This document shows positions 31,651 through 38,971 of a stretch of DNA of 38,971 nt, in pieces; the stretch's first letter is position 1, and each line of letters opens with the position of its first letter. Source of the DNA: an uncultured Microcaldota archaeon (GTDB lineage: Archaea; Micrarchaeota; Micrarchaeia; Anstonellales; Bilamarchaeaceae). The notes under the pieces are model-generated. The model was not told the DNA's origin. It did not search any database and saw nothing but the letters and a program-made list of their open reading frames with translations. A program made the position numbers and the translations under genes. The DNA lies in NCBI GenBank assembly GCA_903835325.1, contig CAILMU010000240.1, positions 1-38,971 of the forward strand, read 5' to 3'.

Positions 31651-33708
31651 ATGGCTGAATCGGCGCAGAAGACTCAGGAAAACATAGCTGTATTGCAGAA
31701 GCAAGGGGAAAGCGAACTGACAAGGCTGGCTGGCAGGGTCGGGATGAGGATAAGCGGCGATGAGGTAACGAACGTGGTGAGAACCGCGATTGATAACGCT
31801 TCCAAGAGCGTTCGCGCTTATGGCGGTTCAGTGGGGCAGTCGCAGGTCAATGCAGCACTCAGCGACTGGCTGAGCGGGAAGGGGAAAGACATGGAGACAT
31901 CGTTCCTCAGCGCGCATGGCAAAGAGCTCGAAACTGACGCCAGGAGAATGCTGGGGCCGGCTGCGGCCGGCAATGATGCCAAGATCCAGGAGGCCGTGAG
32001 GAGGACCGCTGAGATGTTCGTTGCGTATCCTGAGACATACAAGACATACGATAGGGACCAATTGAAAGCTCCGCTCCAGACCGCGCTCGAGATGCAGGGG
32101 CTGAAGCGAACAGCACCTTCGGCACCGGCCGAGGCTCAGCAGCAGGCGGCGAAGAAAAGGAACGAGGGACCATCAACACAAGAAAGGGCATGGATGGAGA
32201 GGCAGATGGCTGGTGGTTTGCCAAAGACTTCTACTCCGACGAAAAAACCCGAAGAGTATAAACCCGAGAAGGAGGCGGTTGCTGCTCCGGTGAAGAAAGC
32301 AGAGGAGAAGGAAGCCAAGAAAGCGGATTTAGTGGCAAAACAGCGAGACGATGCTGCCAAGCTGCAGAAGAACGCTTCGGATAAGGTAGCAGCAAGGAAA
32401 GCTGCACAAACCGAAGAGACGAGAGTTAAGGAAACCAAATCTGCAGAAGCTGAGAAGAATAAACGGCAGGCAGTGCTGGATAAGCAGAATAAAGCGGTGG
32501 CAGAATTAGCGGCCAGGAAAGCTGCACAAGGCGAAGAGAAAAAAAGGCTGGATAAGGACAAGGCCGATAAAGCCCTTGAAATGGCTGCAGCCAGGGAGAG
32601 GTTGGCCCAAAGAGCCGAGGCAGCGCGGGAATTGAAGCAACAAAAAGATGGAGAGAAACGGGCGAAAGCTGAGCAAGCGCAGGCAGCGAGCAAAGCCCAA
32701 GCCGCTGCTAAGGTTCAGGAACAGGCCGAGCGAGCCGCAGCAGCAAAAGAAACAGCTAAGCAAAAAGCTGATGAGGCGCGGGCAGCTGCGCAAGCCAGGC
32801 AGGCCCAGGAAGCCCCGGTAAAAGCGGCGAAACAGCAACAGCAGACAACTGCGCAGAAACCAGCTTCGGAAAAACCGAAAACCGCGCCTTCTGTTTCAGC
32901 CGAAGAAGCGAAGGAGAATGTGAGAAAGGCGACACGTGCTGTATCAGCTGTTCAGAATGCCCAGGATACGATAGCCCAATATGGTTATCGGGCTCTCACA
33001 TACGACGAATTTTTGAATGGGCATAAAAAAATGAACGTCGATGATAGGGATTATACTGGAATCAAAGGAGCGTTAGAGGCAGCACGAAATATCTCCACTC
33101 CTAAAGTGAACTCGGCTCGCGAAGATGTCGAAAAGAGGCTTCCTCGATTCGCAGAGATCGAGAAAGGGCTCGCAGATAAGGAAAAAGAACTTACCGGATA
33201 TAAAAGCAAAGGCAAGGAAGAGGACGCCAAAAAAGTCGAAACCGAGATTGATTCTTTAAGAGGAGAACGTCTGACACTTTGTAACGAACTTAAAGTCCCA
33301 ACTTTGAAGCTTGTTAGAGAGCTTCAGGCAGCTGCCGAAGATTACGGAAAAGGGATACGGGACGCTGCAGCCAGGAAATCCGCGGGATTGCTTCCGCCTG
33401 GAGTAAGTGTGAAAGGGAGTGGGACAGTCGCATCGCCATATCAGATTTCCTTGCCGGGAGGCGAGGTGATGCAGACAGCGAAAATAATGCTCGGCCGGAA
33501 AAATGATGAGGTTGTTTTCAATATCCAGACACCAAGAACCGCTTTCGAGGATGATAACAAGAAAACGCAGTATTTGGCAGCCTTGTCTGATACGATGAAA
33601 CAGCTGATGTATACCCGTTATGGGCTCGCCAATGCTTCAGATAGCGACAAACACGAAGTCGATGACAGTGTGTCGAAATATGTTGGCCGGCTCTCGGGGA
33701 TTGTTTAA
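31651..33708 (+). CDS. Ala/Lys/Glu-rich long coiled-coil protein
   Basis: 685 residues from ATG 31651 (MAESAQKTQ). Three parts are visible: a helical N-domain (1-155, with LTRLAGRVGMRISGDE and the WLSGKGKDMETSFL segment); a low-complexity rod (about 160-425) rich in Ala, Lys, Glu and Gln with repeats such as AARKAAQTEE and AARKAAQGEE; and a C-terminal domain (about 430-685) with a strand-rich stretch (GVSVKGSGTVASPYQISLPGG). No signal peptide or membrane segment is seen. The middle resembles TolA or cytoskeletal-type rods in composition only. GTG at 31642 is inside the Shine-Dalgarno and is not the start. The function is unknown; it may reach between two complexes. Confidence 0.8.
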   Translation: MAESAQKTQENIAVLQKQGESELTRLAGRVGMRISGDEVTNVVRTAIDNASKSVRAYGGSVGQSQVNAALSDWLSGKGKDMETSFLSAHGKELETDARRMLGPAAAGNDAKIQEAVRRTAEMFVAYPETYKTYDRDQLKAPLQTALEMQGLKRTAPSAPAEAQQQAAKKRNEGPSTQERAWMERQMAGGLPKTSTPTKKPEEYKPEKEAVAAPVKKAEEKEAKKADLVAKQRDDAAKLQKNASDKVAARKAAQTEETRVKETKSAEAEKNKRQAVLDKQNKAVAELAARKAAQGEEKKRLDKDKADKALEMAAARERLAQRAEAARELKQQKDGEKRAKAEQAQAASKAQAAAKVQEQAERAAAAKETAKQKADEARAAAQARQAQEAPVKAAKQQQQTTAQKPASEKPKTAPSVSAEEAKENVRKATRAVSAVQNAQDTIAQYGYRALTYDEFLNGHKKMNVDDRDYTGIKGALEAARNISTPKVNSAREDVEKRLPRFAEIEKGLADKEKELTGYKSKGKEEDAKKVETEIDSLRGERLTLCNELKVPTLKLVRELQAAAEDYGKGIRDAAARKSAGLLPPGVSVKGSGTVASPYQISLPGGEVMQTAKIMLGRKNDEVVFNIQTPRTAFEDDNKKTQYLAALSDTMKQLMYTRYGLANASDSDKHEVDDSVSKYVGRLSGIV

Positions 33709-33743
33709 CAATGCTAGTTGGGGCAATTGAATAAATTGGACTC

Positions 33744-33763
33744 GGATATTTTTCTATTTTTTC
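33744..33763 (+). terminator. T-rich terminator after the 685-aa gene
   Basis: Plus-strand TATTTTTCTATTTTTTCC lies about 40 bases after the stop. It covers the last codons (WKK and stop) of the facing gene. Confidence 0.45.
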
Positions 33764-34593
33764 CAAGGTTCCAGGCGTAGGTCCTTTATCCGGGGTCCGG
33801 ATATCCGTATCTCGACCGAGTTACTATCCTCCTTGCCGAAACACACTCCCCCTCCGCAGGAAAAGAAGGATGAATTAAGCGCGTCAATGCCTGCAGGCAA
33901 TATCGCGCTGTGCGCATCTGCATTCGGAGAAACAGTGATGACTAAACCGGAGCCGAGAGCCATATATAAGAGGCCTTCATCCGAAAATGTCTTCGCTCCC
34001 CGGACATCTGCCTGCAGTGGATAAGCCCGTACCTGGTCCATGTAGGGCGACGTGAAACTGATTTTCGCATCGTTTGTGAGGAAGACGCAGCTTTCCCTGC
34101 ATGCAAAGCCAAGAACCGCGTGCCTGGTGATTGTCGATATGTCTTTTGGTTGAGGGAAATAGTAGTCGGGCGTCAAGGTGAATGTGGTTCCGGGCATTGC
34201 GTTCATCGTGAGCCTGACCATCAGGTTAACCATATCCTCCTTGTCATCTACGATGGAGTAAGAGAGAAGTTTATTCCCGGCAATAGCGAAAACTTTGTCT
34301 TCTATGAGTGAAACAGAGGAGGGCGTTTCGCTTCCAAACCCCTGGTCTATCGTGACGCGCGCCCCGTTTCTTTTGGTGTATAATATCTTGTTATCCTTGA
34401 TTTCGCACTTCGGTTTCGTGGAAGGCGGGACTGACCTTGAGAAAGCCGATTCGAGGTTCCTCCATTCAGGCCTCAATGCCCCTTTCGCCTCATTGATCCA
34501 GGAAACCATCGGCAACGCAGAAACCGCGAGGGCGAGGGCTGCCTTCGCAGCGGCCTGCCTCATCCGCCCATGTTCTAGTTTCTGGTGCATCAT
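33754..34593 (-). CDS. Secreted or membrane-anchored protein, unknown
   Basis: 279 residues. A basic start followed by AALALAVSALPMVSW (about 18-32) is a signal peptide or anchor. The rest is strand-rich, with repeated hydrophobic-polar strands (SVSLIEDKVFAIAGNKLLSY, HAVLGFACRESCVFLTND, GLLYMALGSGLVITVSP, GGGVCFGKED) that suggest a beta-propeller-like fold of four or more blades. Cysteines at CRESC and SCGGGVC could pair outside the cell. I do not recognise the family. It shares a bidirectional TATA region with the 325-aa gene and is convergent with the 685-aa gene. Confidence 0.72.
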   Translation of the reverse strand: MMHQKLEHGRMRQAAAKAALALAVSALPMVSWINEAKGALRPEWRNLESAFSRSVPPSTKPKCEIKDNKILYTKRNGARVTIDQGFGSETPSSVSLIEDKVFAIAGNKLLSYSIVDDKEDMVNLMVRLTMNAMPGTTFTLTPDYYFPQPKDISTITRHAVLGFACRESCVFLTNDAKISFTSPYMDQVRAYPLQADVRGAKTFSDEGLLYMALGSGLVITVSPNADAHSAILPAGIDALNSSFFSCGGGVCFGKEDSNSVEIRISGPRIKDLRLEPWKK

Positions 34594-34609
34594 GTAATGT
34601 TATCAGTTA

Positions 34610-34622
34610 TATTTTATAAATA
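34610..34622. promoter_or_regulatory. Bidirectional TATA box
   Basis: TATTTTATAAATA is almost symmetrical. It lies 17-29 bases from ATG 34593 on the minus strand and about 36 bases before ATG 34652 on the plus strand. It is too close to GTG 34628, so the plus-strand gene must start downstream. Confidence 0.5.
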
Positions 34623-34651
34623 CGTATGTGTTATTATTATTGGAAAAAGAT

Positions 34652-35629
34652 ATGCCTGAACCGAAGAAAGAACAAACTGGAGGCGCCAAGCTGGCGAACC
34701 ATGCCCCAGAGGGGTCCATATCCCAGAATAAACGGACTCTCTGGCAGAGGCTGCGGGGCCTCATCAGCGATTTCCCAGTTGAAGAGCGCTCGAGCGGGAT
34801 AAGGACGAAGATGAACGGGGAATCGAACGACAACAAGAATGGCGTGAGCGCCGGAACGCCCGAAGAGAAGGATGCCGTATCCGAAAAGCGCGAGAGCGAA
34901 CCAGTCAAATTGAGCGATGAGGAGCAGCTCGGGCATGCCATAAATACGGCATCGAACGGATTGGTGGAAGAATCATACACCATGCTGCTCTCGGGAGTTT
35001 TCACGAACCGCGATGCCCAGATGTTCCTCATTCCCCTGATAACCGAACCTGAGAAAGCGGTGGCGCTCCTGCGGAAAGGCGAACTCTGCCCGGAAGCTGA
35101 GGCCGAGATTTTAGCGGTGATACGCACGGCAAGGGAAACAGCCATCTCCAACGTACTGTCGAGCGGAAGGTTCTCGAAAGCCAAGAAAATCGCTGTCTTC
35201 CTCCCGAATGGCGCTCAGGAGGACCAGAACACCATCATCCTGCCGTATATAATGGATAATATGATGGCAAGCGGAAAGGAGATAGCATCGTTCCAGGATC
35301 CTATGAAGGAAGTGGTCTCCTACAAGGTCCACAAAAGCGGCGAGATAATTGCCAAAAGGATGGACAATCTGGATATGTATTTCCCTGACCTCATCCTTCT
35401 GCCTGCAGTGGATAGAAGCGCTGCCATCCCTGACCTGAGGCTTGACGAAAAAACGAAATTCAATCCTTATAGCGGAGAGCCTCTCCCGGCTCATGGCCGC
35501 TACCTGATAGGCGTATGCTTCGATTTCCAGATCCAGGAAAGCCTGGGCAACGGAAGATACTCTGCTATCGTGGATGAGGTGGTGAGCGAAAAAAGAGGAT
35601 TGAGGAGCTCTAGGCCGCCGGGACAATGA
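34652..35629 (+). CDS. Hypothetical 325-aa soluble protein
   Basis: Start ATG 34652 (MPEPKKEQT) was chosen from the TATA position. Residues 1-90 are charged and probably disordered. About 95-170 is helical (EEQLGHAINTASNGLVEESY, then MFLIPLITEPEKAVALL). From about 175 an alpha/beta domain follows (AKKIAVFLPNGAQEDQNTII, MKEVVSYKVHKSGEIIAKRM, MYFPDLILLPAVDRS, RYLIGVCFDFQIQESL). No catalytic motif or membrane segment is visible and I do not recognise the family. It is convergent with gatE with only 4 bases between stops, and shares its promoter region with the secreted 279-aa protein. Confidence 0.72.
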   Translation: MPEPKKEQTGGAKLANHAPEGSISQNKRTLWQRLRGLISDFPVEERSSGIRTKMNGESNDNKNGVSAGTPEEKDAVSEKRESEPVKLSDEEQLGHAINTASNGLVEESYTMLLSGVFTNRDAQMFLIPLITEPEKAVALLRKGELCPEAEAEILAVIRTARETAISNVLSSGRFSKAKKIAVFLPNGAQEDQNTIILPYIMDNMMASGKEIASFQDPMKEVVSYKVHKSGEIIAKRMDNLDMYFPDLILLPAVDRSAAIPDLRLDEKTKFNPYSGEPLPAHGRYLIGVCFDFQIQESLGNGRYSAIVDEVVSEKRGLRSSRPPGQ

Positions 35630-35633
35630 CCGG

Positions 35634-37409
35634 TCATTTCTTCTTCTTGACGAGTTCCGCGACTTCCTGGGGGTCGACCTGGAGCCTGAATTTCTGCATT
35701 ATGGCAGTCATGTCGTAGTAGTTCTCCTTCACGAGCTGGTCGAGCATATCGCCCGTTATCCTCTGGAGGCGATAGACCTTCAGCACCGCTTCCACCCTGG
35801 CCCCTTTGGCCATGCCTTTCAGCATTTCCGGGATTGCGGCTTTCACGAACGCGCCTTTTTTGTATTCCTCGAAAAGCTCGCCCAGCGTCTTCTCGGGATC
35901 TGTCAGCTCTATCCCTTCGCGCCTGAGCGATACCAGGGTGTTCTCGAGAGTGGTCGCGGCGAGCGTAGGGTCTGCCCCGGAAGCCACAAGCTTCTCGAAG
36001 AGGTGCAGGTTCCTGGATTTCAGCATGGTCCCTGCCATCTCCTTGTTCAGGATTTTCTCGAGCCTTTTCCGCTTCTCGTCCAGGGACTCGCCTTTCTCTA
36101 CGCTCTTTAGGAAATCGGTTGTGATGGGTATCGGAGGGACATCGGTCTCGGGGTACATCCTCGCCTTCCCGGGAAGGGGCCTCAGATAGGTCGTCGTCGC
36201 GTCCGGATTAGCCCGCCTGGTCTCGCCTGGGACGAAATCCATGTTGGCGCGTTCTAAAACGAAAGAGAGCGCCGTTTCGGCCTGCTCCTTCGGTGCTATC
36301 ACGAGGACGAAAGAGTCCTGCTCTCCCATGTCCAGTTTCTTGGCGAGTTTCTTCAACTCATCTTGCGATATCGGGTATTTCTCCAGGTTCTCATCGCTGT
36401 GGATGATGCCTTTGACTCCGGCACGTTTGGAATAGTCGCTCAGCTCGGTGCCGTATCTTTTACCTGGCTGTATCTCGCGCCCGAGGAGCCCTTTATGCCT
36501 CGGGAGATTCATCGCAAGGACTGACGCGCCTGATTTCAATCCGCCCTCTATTATCTTGGCTTTCGAGCTTTTGAAAATCTCCGTCGCGTCGATCGGTTTC
36601 GAAGAAATGGGAAGCACCTTGCGGGCCCTGAGCTCTGCGAGCACCGAGACAAGAGCGGTCTGCCTTTTGACTTCTATCTCGAGATACTGGGGAAGCATCT
36701 TCAGGTCCTGGGCCCCTTTTATCTCGACTCTCGCTCCGCCGTCTGTCGAGATGTTCACATCCTGCCTTATGGTCCCGAGGCCCCGCGCCACCTTGCCTGT
36801 CGCTCGGAGCATCATGCCGATCTTCTCAGCGACCTCAAATAGATGCGCCCCGTCCTTGATATCAGGATCTGTCGTTATCTCGATGAGCGGGATGCCGAGG
36901 CGGTCCAGGCGGTATGTCGCCTTGCCTTCTTCATTGGATATTATGCCTGCGCTCTCCTCCTCTATCGCGATGGTTGTGATATGAATCGTGCCCTTCGAGC
37001 TCTCGAGGCATCCGTTCAGGGCGACTATCGCTGTCCTCTGGAATCCCGAGGTGTTGCTGCCGTCGATCACCATCTTGCGCATGGGCTGGACTTCATCAAC
37101 AGGGGTGGCCTGGAGCTCTTTCGCCATCTGGAGGCCGATGCGCAATGCCTCCATATTCATCCTTCCCGGAGGCTCTTCGTCCATCTCGACCAGGCAGTCG
37201 TGCTTCTGGAAAACCTGGTATTCGAAGACGCGGTCTTTGGATTTCTCTGCCATGGACGCCTCGTCTATCTCGCCCATCTCGCTCACCACCGGGTGCAGCC
37301 TGCGGCTCATGAGCAGGTCGGGCTTCCCCTCGTCGCTCTGCGCGCTCGGGCATCCGCAGAAGAGCTTGTTCGTGTCGAGTCGTTGATGGATTTCTATGCC
37401 GATTTTCAT
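35634..37409 (-). CDS. gatE: Glu-tRNA(Gln) amidotransferase subunit E
   Basis: 591 residues. Archaeal GatE activates Glu-tRNA(Gln) by phosphorylation and transamidates it with ammonia from GatD. The GatB/E signature is clear: GIEIHQRLDTNKLFCGCPS (4-22), VFQKHDCLVEMDEEPPG, LIEITTDPDI, IRQDVNISTDGG and GAQDLKMLPQYLEIEVKRQ. A GAD-like insert (about 325-390, YSKRAGVKGIIHSDENLE) separates GatE from bacterial GatB. The C-terminal YqeY-like tail ends in VKKKK. It starts 36 bases after gatD with a strong Shine-Dalgarno AGGTGAT. The pair supplies Gln-tRNA where no GlnRS exists. Confidence 0.97.
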   Translation of the reverse strand: MKIGIEIHQRLDTNKLFCGCPSAQSDEGKPDLLMSRRLHPVVSEMGEIDEASMAEKSKDRVFEYQVFQKHDCLVEMDEEPPGRMNMEALRIGLQMAKELQATPVDEVQPMRKMVIDGSNTSGFQRTAIVALNGCLESSKGTIHITTIAIEEESAGIISNEEGKATYRLDRLGIPLIEITTDPDIKDGAHLFEVAEKIGMMLRATGKVARGLGTIRQDVNISTDGGARVEIKGAQDLKMLPQYLEIEVKRQTALVSVLAELRARKVLPISSKPIDATEIFKSSKAKIIEGGLKSGASVLAMNLPRHKGLLGREIQPGKRYGTELSDYSKRAGVKGIIHSDENLEKYPISQDELKKLAKKLDMGEQDSFVLVIAPKEQAETALSFVLERANMDFVPGETRRANPDATTTYLRPLPGKARMYPETDVPPIPITTDFLKSVEKGESLDEKRKRLEKILNKEMAGTMLKSRNLHLFEKLVASGADPTLAATTLENTLVSLRREGIELTDPEKTLGELFEEYKKGAFVKAAIPEMLKGMAKGARVEAVLKVYRLQRITGDMLDQLVKENYYDMTAIMQKFRLQVDPQEVAELVKKKK

Positions 37410-37445
37410 GCAGTATCACCTGGAAAGGAGGGGATTCGTATCCCA

Positions 37446-38759
37446 TCATACTATCTGGGTGCCTGAACGCGGGCATATCTCGCCCACATAATCCGTCACC
37501 ATCATCTCCTTTATCTTCTTCATGTCCTTTGTCTGGCCAAGGACCCAGCATAGTTTGGTGTATGCGGTCTCGGGGGTCCAATCCATGCCGTCGCCTATAA
37601 CGCCTATGTCCATCAGGAGCCTTCCGCTCGTGTAGACCCTCATGCACAGCCTCCCGTTGATGCACTGCGAGCTCATGACCACCGGGATCCCCGAATCGAT
37701 CAATGCTTTGACCGGTTCAAGGACGCTCCGAACGCTCTTATCATCAAAGGCATTCGCAGGAAGGTGCCCCAGGCCTGTCCCTATGAACACCACGCCGTCA
37801 TAGTCGTCCAGCTTAGATATCAATGATGGCTTGATGTTGGGGTGCGAATAGATGAGCGCGACATTGTCGTTCATCTTCTTGGATATATTCATCTCCGATA
37901 CCGGAGCCCTTTTCCTGTATTCAGAGAGCGGCTTGAACGTCTCTGTTCGGTAATCGACGGAAAACAACGGATCGGAATCTATGGAGTGGAACGCGTCCCT
38001 GCGCGACGTGTGCATCTTGCGCACCCTCGTCCCCCGGTGCACATGGCAGTAATCGTCGTTGGTGGTCGCATGCATGCAGACAGATACCTCCGCGAAATCT
38101 TTGGACGCCGTGTATGCGGAGTTCAGGATGTTCATCTCGTTCTCGCTGGATGGGCGGTCCGAACTGCGTTGCGCCCCGACGAATACTATCGGGACCGGCG
38201 GATTCTGTATCATGAAGCTGATGGCGGATGAGGTGTATGTCATCGTGTCTGTCCCGTGCATGACCACGATGCCGTTGCTGCCGCCTTTTATCTCCTCATC
38301 GATAGCATCGGCAAGTAGCCTCCAGTGGCTCGCGTTCATGTCCTCGCTGAAGAGCGAGAATATCTGGCGGGAGTTCACCGCCCACCTTTTCAGCGCCGGG
38401 AACGACTGCCTGAGCTCGCTTGCTGAAATCGACGGGTATACCGCCCCGGTCTTGTACTCTATCCGCGATGCTATCGTGCCCCCGCACCCCAGGATGGAGA
38501 GGTGGCCGTTCTTGATTCTCTCCTCCGACGATGCTGGCTTCGGGGATGCCTTTGATTTCTCGATGAGTTCTATGGAATCGACCTTGAGCCCGACATTGTA
38601 GCCGCTGGAGAGCTTGATGACGAGGATATCGGAATCCCCGTAGTGCGGTCTCGGCATGAGGAAGCCGGTGAATTCGCCGCCCGGCCCCGCGACCTTTATG
38701 CGGTCCCCGATATCTATGCCCTTGGACTTCAGTCTCTCTTGCAGCTTCGAGGAGTACAT
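37446..38759 (-). CDS. gatD: Glu-tRNA(Gln) amidotransferase subunit D
   Basis: 437 residues from ATG 38759 (MYSSKLQERL). It is the asparaginase-like subunit that releases ammonia from glutamine. An N-terminal beta domain (10-68, IDIGDRIKVAGPGGEFTGFL) is followed by the type I asparaginase core with GCGGTIAS (91-98, Thr95) and MHGTDTMTYT (Thr170, Asp171). AAGGAAGG lies 7 bases before this ATG. An upstream ATG at 38777 would overlap the preceding stop in an ATGA junction and add six residues; either is possible. The order upstream gene-gatD-gatE is an operon. Confidence 0.95.
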   Translation of the reverse strand: MYSSKLQERLKSKGIDIGDRIKVAGPGGEFTGFLMPRPHYGDSDILVIKLSSGYNVGLKVDSIELIEKSKASPKPASSEERIKNGHLSILGCGGTIASRIEYKTGAVYPSISASELRQSFPALKRWAVNSRQIFSLFSEDMNASHWRLLADAIDEEIKGGSNGIVVMHGTDTMTYTSSAISFMIQNPPVPIVFVGAQRSSDRPSSENEMNILNSAYTASKDFAEVSVCMHATTNDDYCHVHRGTRVRKMHTSRRDAFHSIDSDPLFSVDYRTETFKPLSEYRKRAPVSEMNISKKMNDNVALIYSHPNIKPSLISKLDDYDGVVFIGTGLGHLPANAFDDKSVRSVLEPVKALIDSGIPVVMSSQCINGRLCMRVYTSGRLLMDIGVIGDGMDWTPETAYTKLCWVLGQTKDMKKIKEMMVTDYVGEICPRSGTQIV

Positions 38760-38773
38760 CAGACAACCTTCCT

Positions 38774-38971
38774 TCATGTGGACGTCGCGTTCGCGCTTAT
38801 CTTGTATATCTTGACCATGTTGTCCGGCGTGGTATAGACCCGGTCGAAACCAGGTATCGAGTTCAGGAACAGCCCCCGGTAAAGGTTCGAATCATAGAAG
38901 CTCCCCTTCCTGTCCTCGTAGCCGGATTTGACGACCCCGCCTTCCAGCCAGATCGGTTCGTCGGTGTAGAA
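38774..38971 (-). CDS. C-terminus of probable oligosaccharyltransferase (AglB/STT3-like), partial
   Basis: Only the last 65 residues are inside the window; the gene continues to the right. The end reads SFYDSNLYRGLFLNSIPGF, RVYTTPDNMVKIYKIS, then a TGA. Order and residues (x-x-LYR near a Phe-Asp-x-VY and a final V-K-I-Y-K-I strand) recall the C-terminus of archaeal STT3/AglB, which transfers lipid-linked glycans to Asn in sequons. The catalytic WWDYG motif is out of view, so this remains tentative. The stop overlaps the upstream gatD ATG (38777). Confidence 0.45.
   Translation of the reverse strand, partial: FYTDEPIWLEGGVVKSGYEDRKGSFYDSNLYRGLFLNSIPGFDRVYTTPDNMVKIYKISANATST

Noticed and set aside
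31588..31704. N-terminal 39-residue extension of TPR paralog 2
   Set aside because: It would run through the TATA box and into the facing gene, and has no counterpart in paralog 1.
32260..32930. Tandem DNA repeat array or CRISPR-like repeats
   Set aside because: The repetition is at protein level (Ala/Lys/Glu rod); DNA units vary in length and spacing and there are no unique spacers.

Overview
The window looks like a chromosomal segment of an archaeon. The evidence is the archaeal GatD/GatE tRNA amidotransferase pair, a class I (archaeal-type) CCA-adding enzyme, a beta-CASP nuclease of the aCPSF2 type, a tandem Lrp/AsnC regulator, HerA/VirB4-like ATPase machinery, and many genes with an archaeal TATA box 23-30 bases upstream of the start codon (leaderless architecture). 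Bacterial-type gyrase, compact spacing and many unrecognised membrane or coiled-coil proteins would suit a DPANN lineage such as Diapherotrites or Micrarchaeota. That placement is a guess.

Layout. 1-1765: 5' part of purD on the minus strand, interrupted by an apparently intact 339-residue intein with two LAGLIDADG-type motifs. 1820-4306: three overlapping minus-strand genes, led by a HerA/VirB4-like ATPase. 4456-7753: radical SAM protein, Lrp-type regulator and HAD phosphatase. 7830-10389: a two-gene operon (polytopic VirB6/TrbL/CedA-like protein, then a two-TM protein resembling PrgI/VirB3 fused to a VirB4 N-domain) and a Yip1-family protein. 10587-14770: PHP hydrolase, a small protein, a ThiF-like enzyme, a K+ channel and a CPA2 antiporter, all on the minus strand. 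14888-17557: aCPSF2-like nuclease convergent with cca. 17611-17715: a GC-rich stretch that folds on paper into a cloverleaf. 17790-20078: large lipoprotein-like membrane protein. 20175-21560: an AT-rich Schlafen/AlbA-type protein, probably acquired. 21918-26376: gyrB-gyrA operon. 26419-27964: acyltransferase and phosphoribosyltransferase. 27983-33708: a twice-repeated divergent arrangement of a TPR-like gene facing coiled-coil genes, with a YkgJ-type protein. 33754-35629: divergent secreted and hypothetical proteins. 35634-38971: gatE, gatD and the C-terminus of a probable oligosaccharyltransferase.

How genes may work together. The ATPase (2840-4306), the VirB4-N/PrgI-like protein (7830-8654) and the VirB6-like channel (8668-9693) make a plausible split, minimal type IV secretion or Ced-like DNA transfer apparatus. 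The 762-residue lipoprotein-like protein could be an accessory. The VirB6-like protein carries many N-glycosylation sequons, and a probable AglB/STT3 lies in the same window. GatD and GatE together make Gln-tRNA(Gln); cca matures tRNA 3' ends; gyrase supercoils DNA. The paralogous TPR and coiled-coil genes form a repeated module of unknown function.

No canonical tRNA, rRNA, CRISPR array or insertion sequence was seen.
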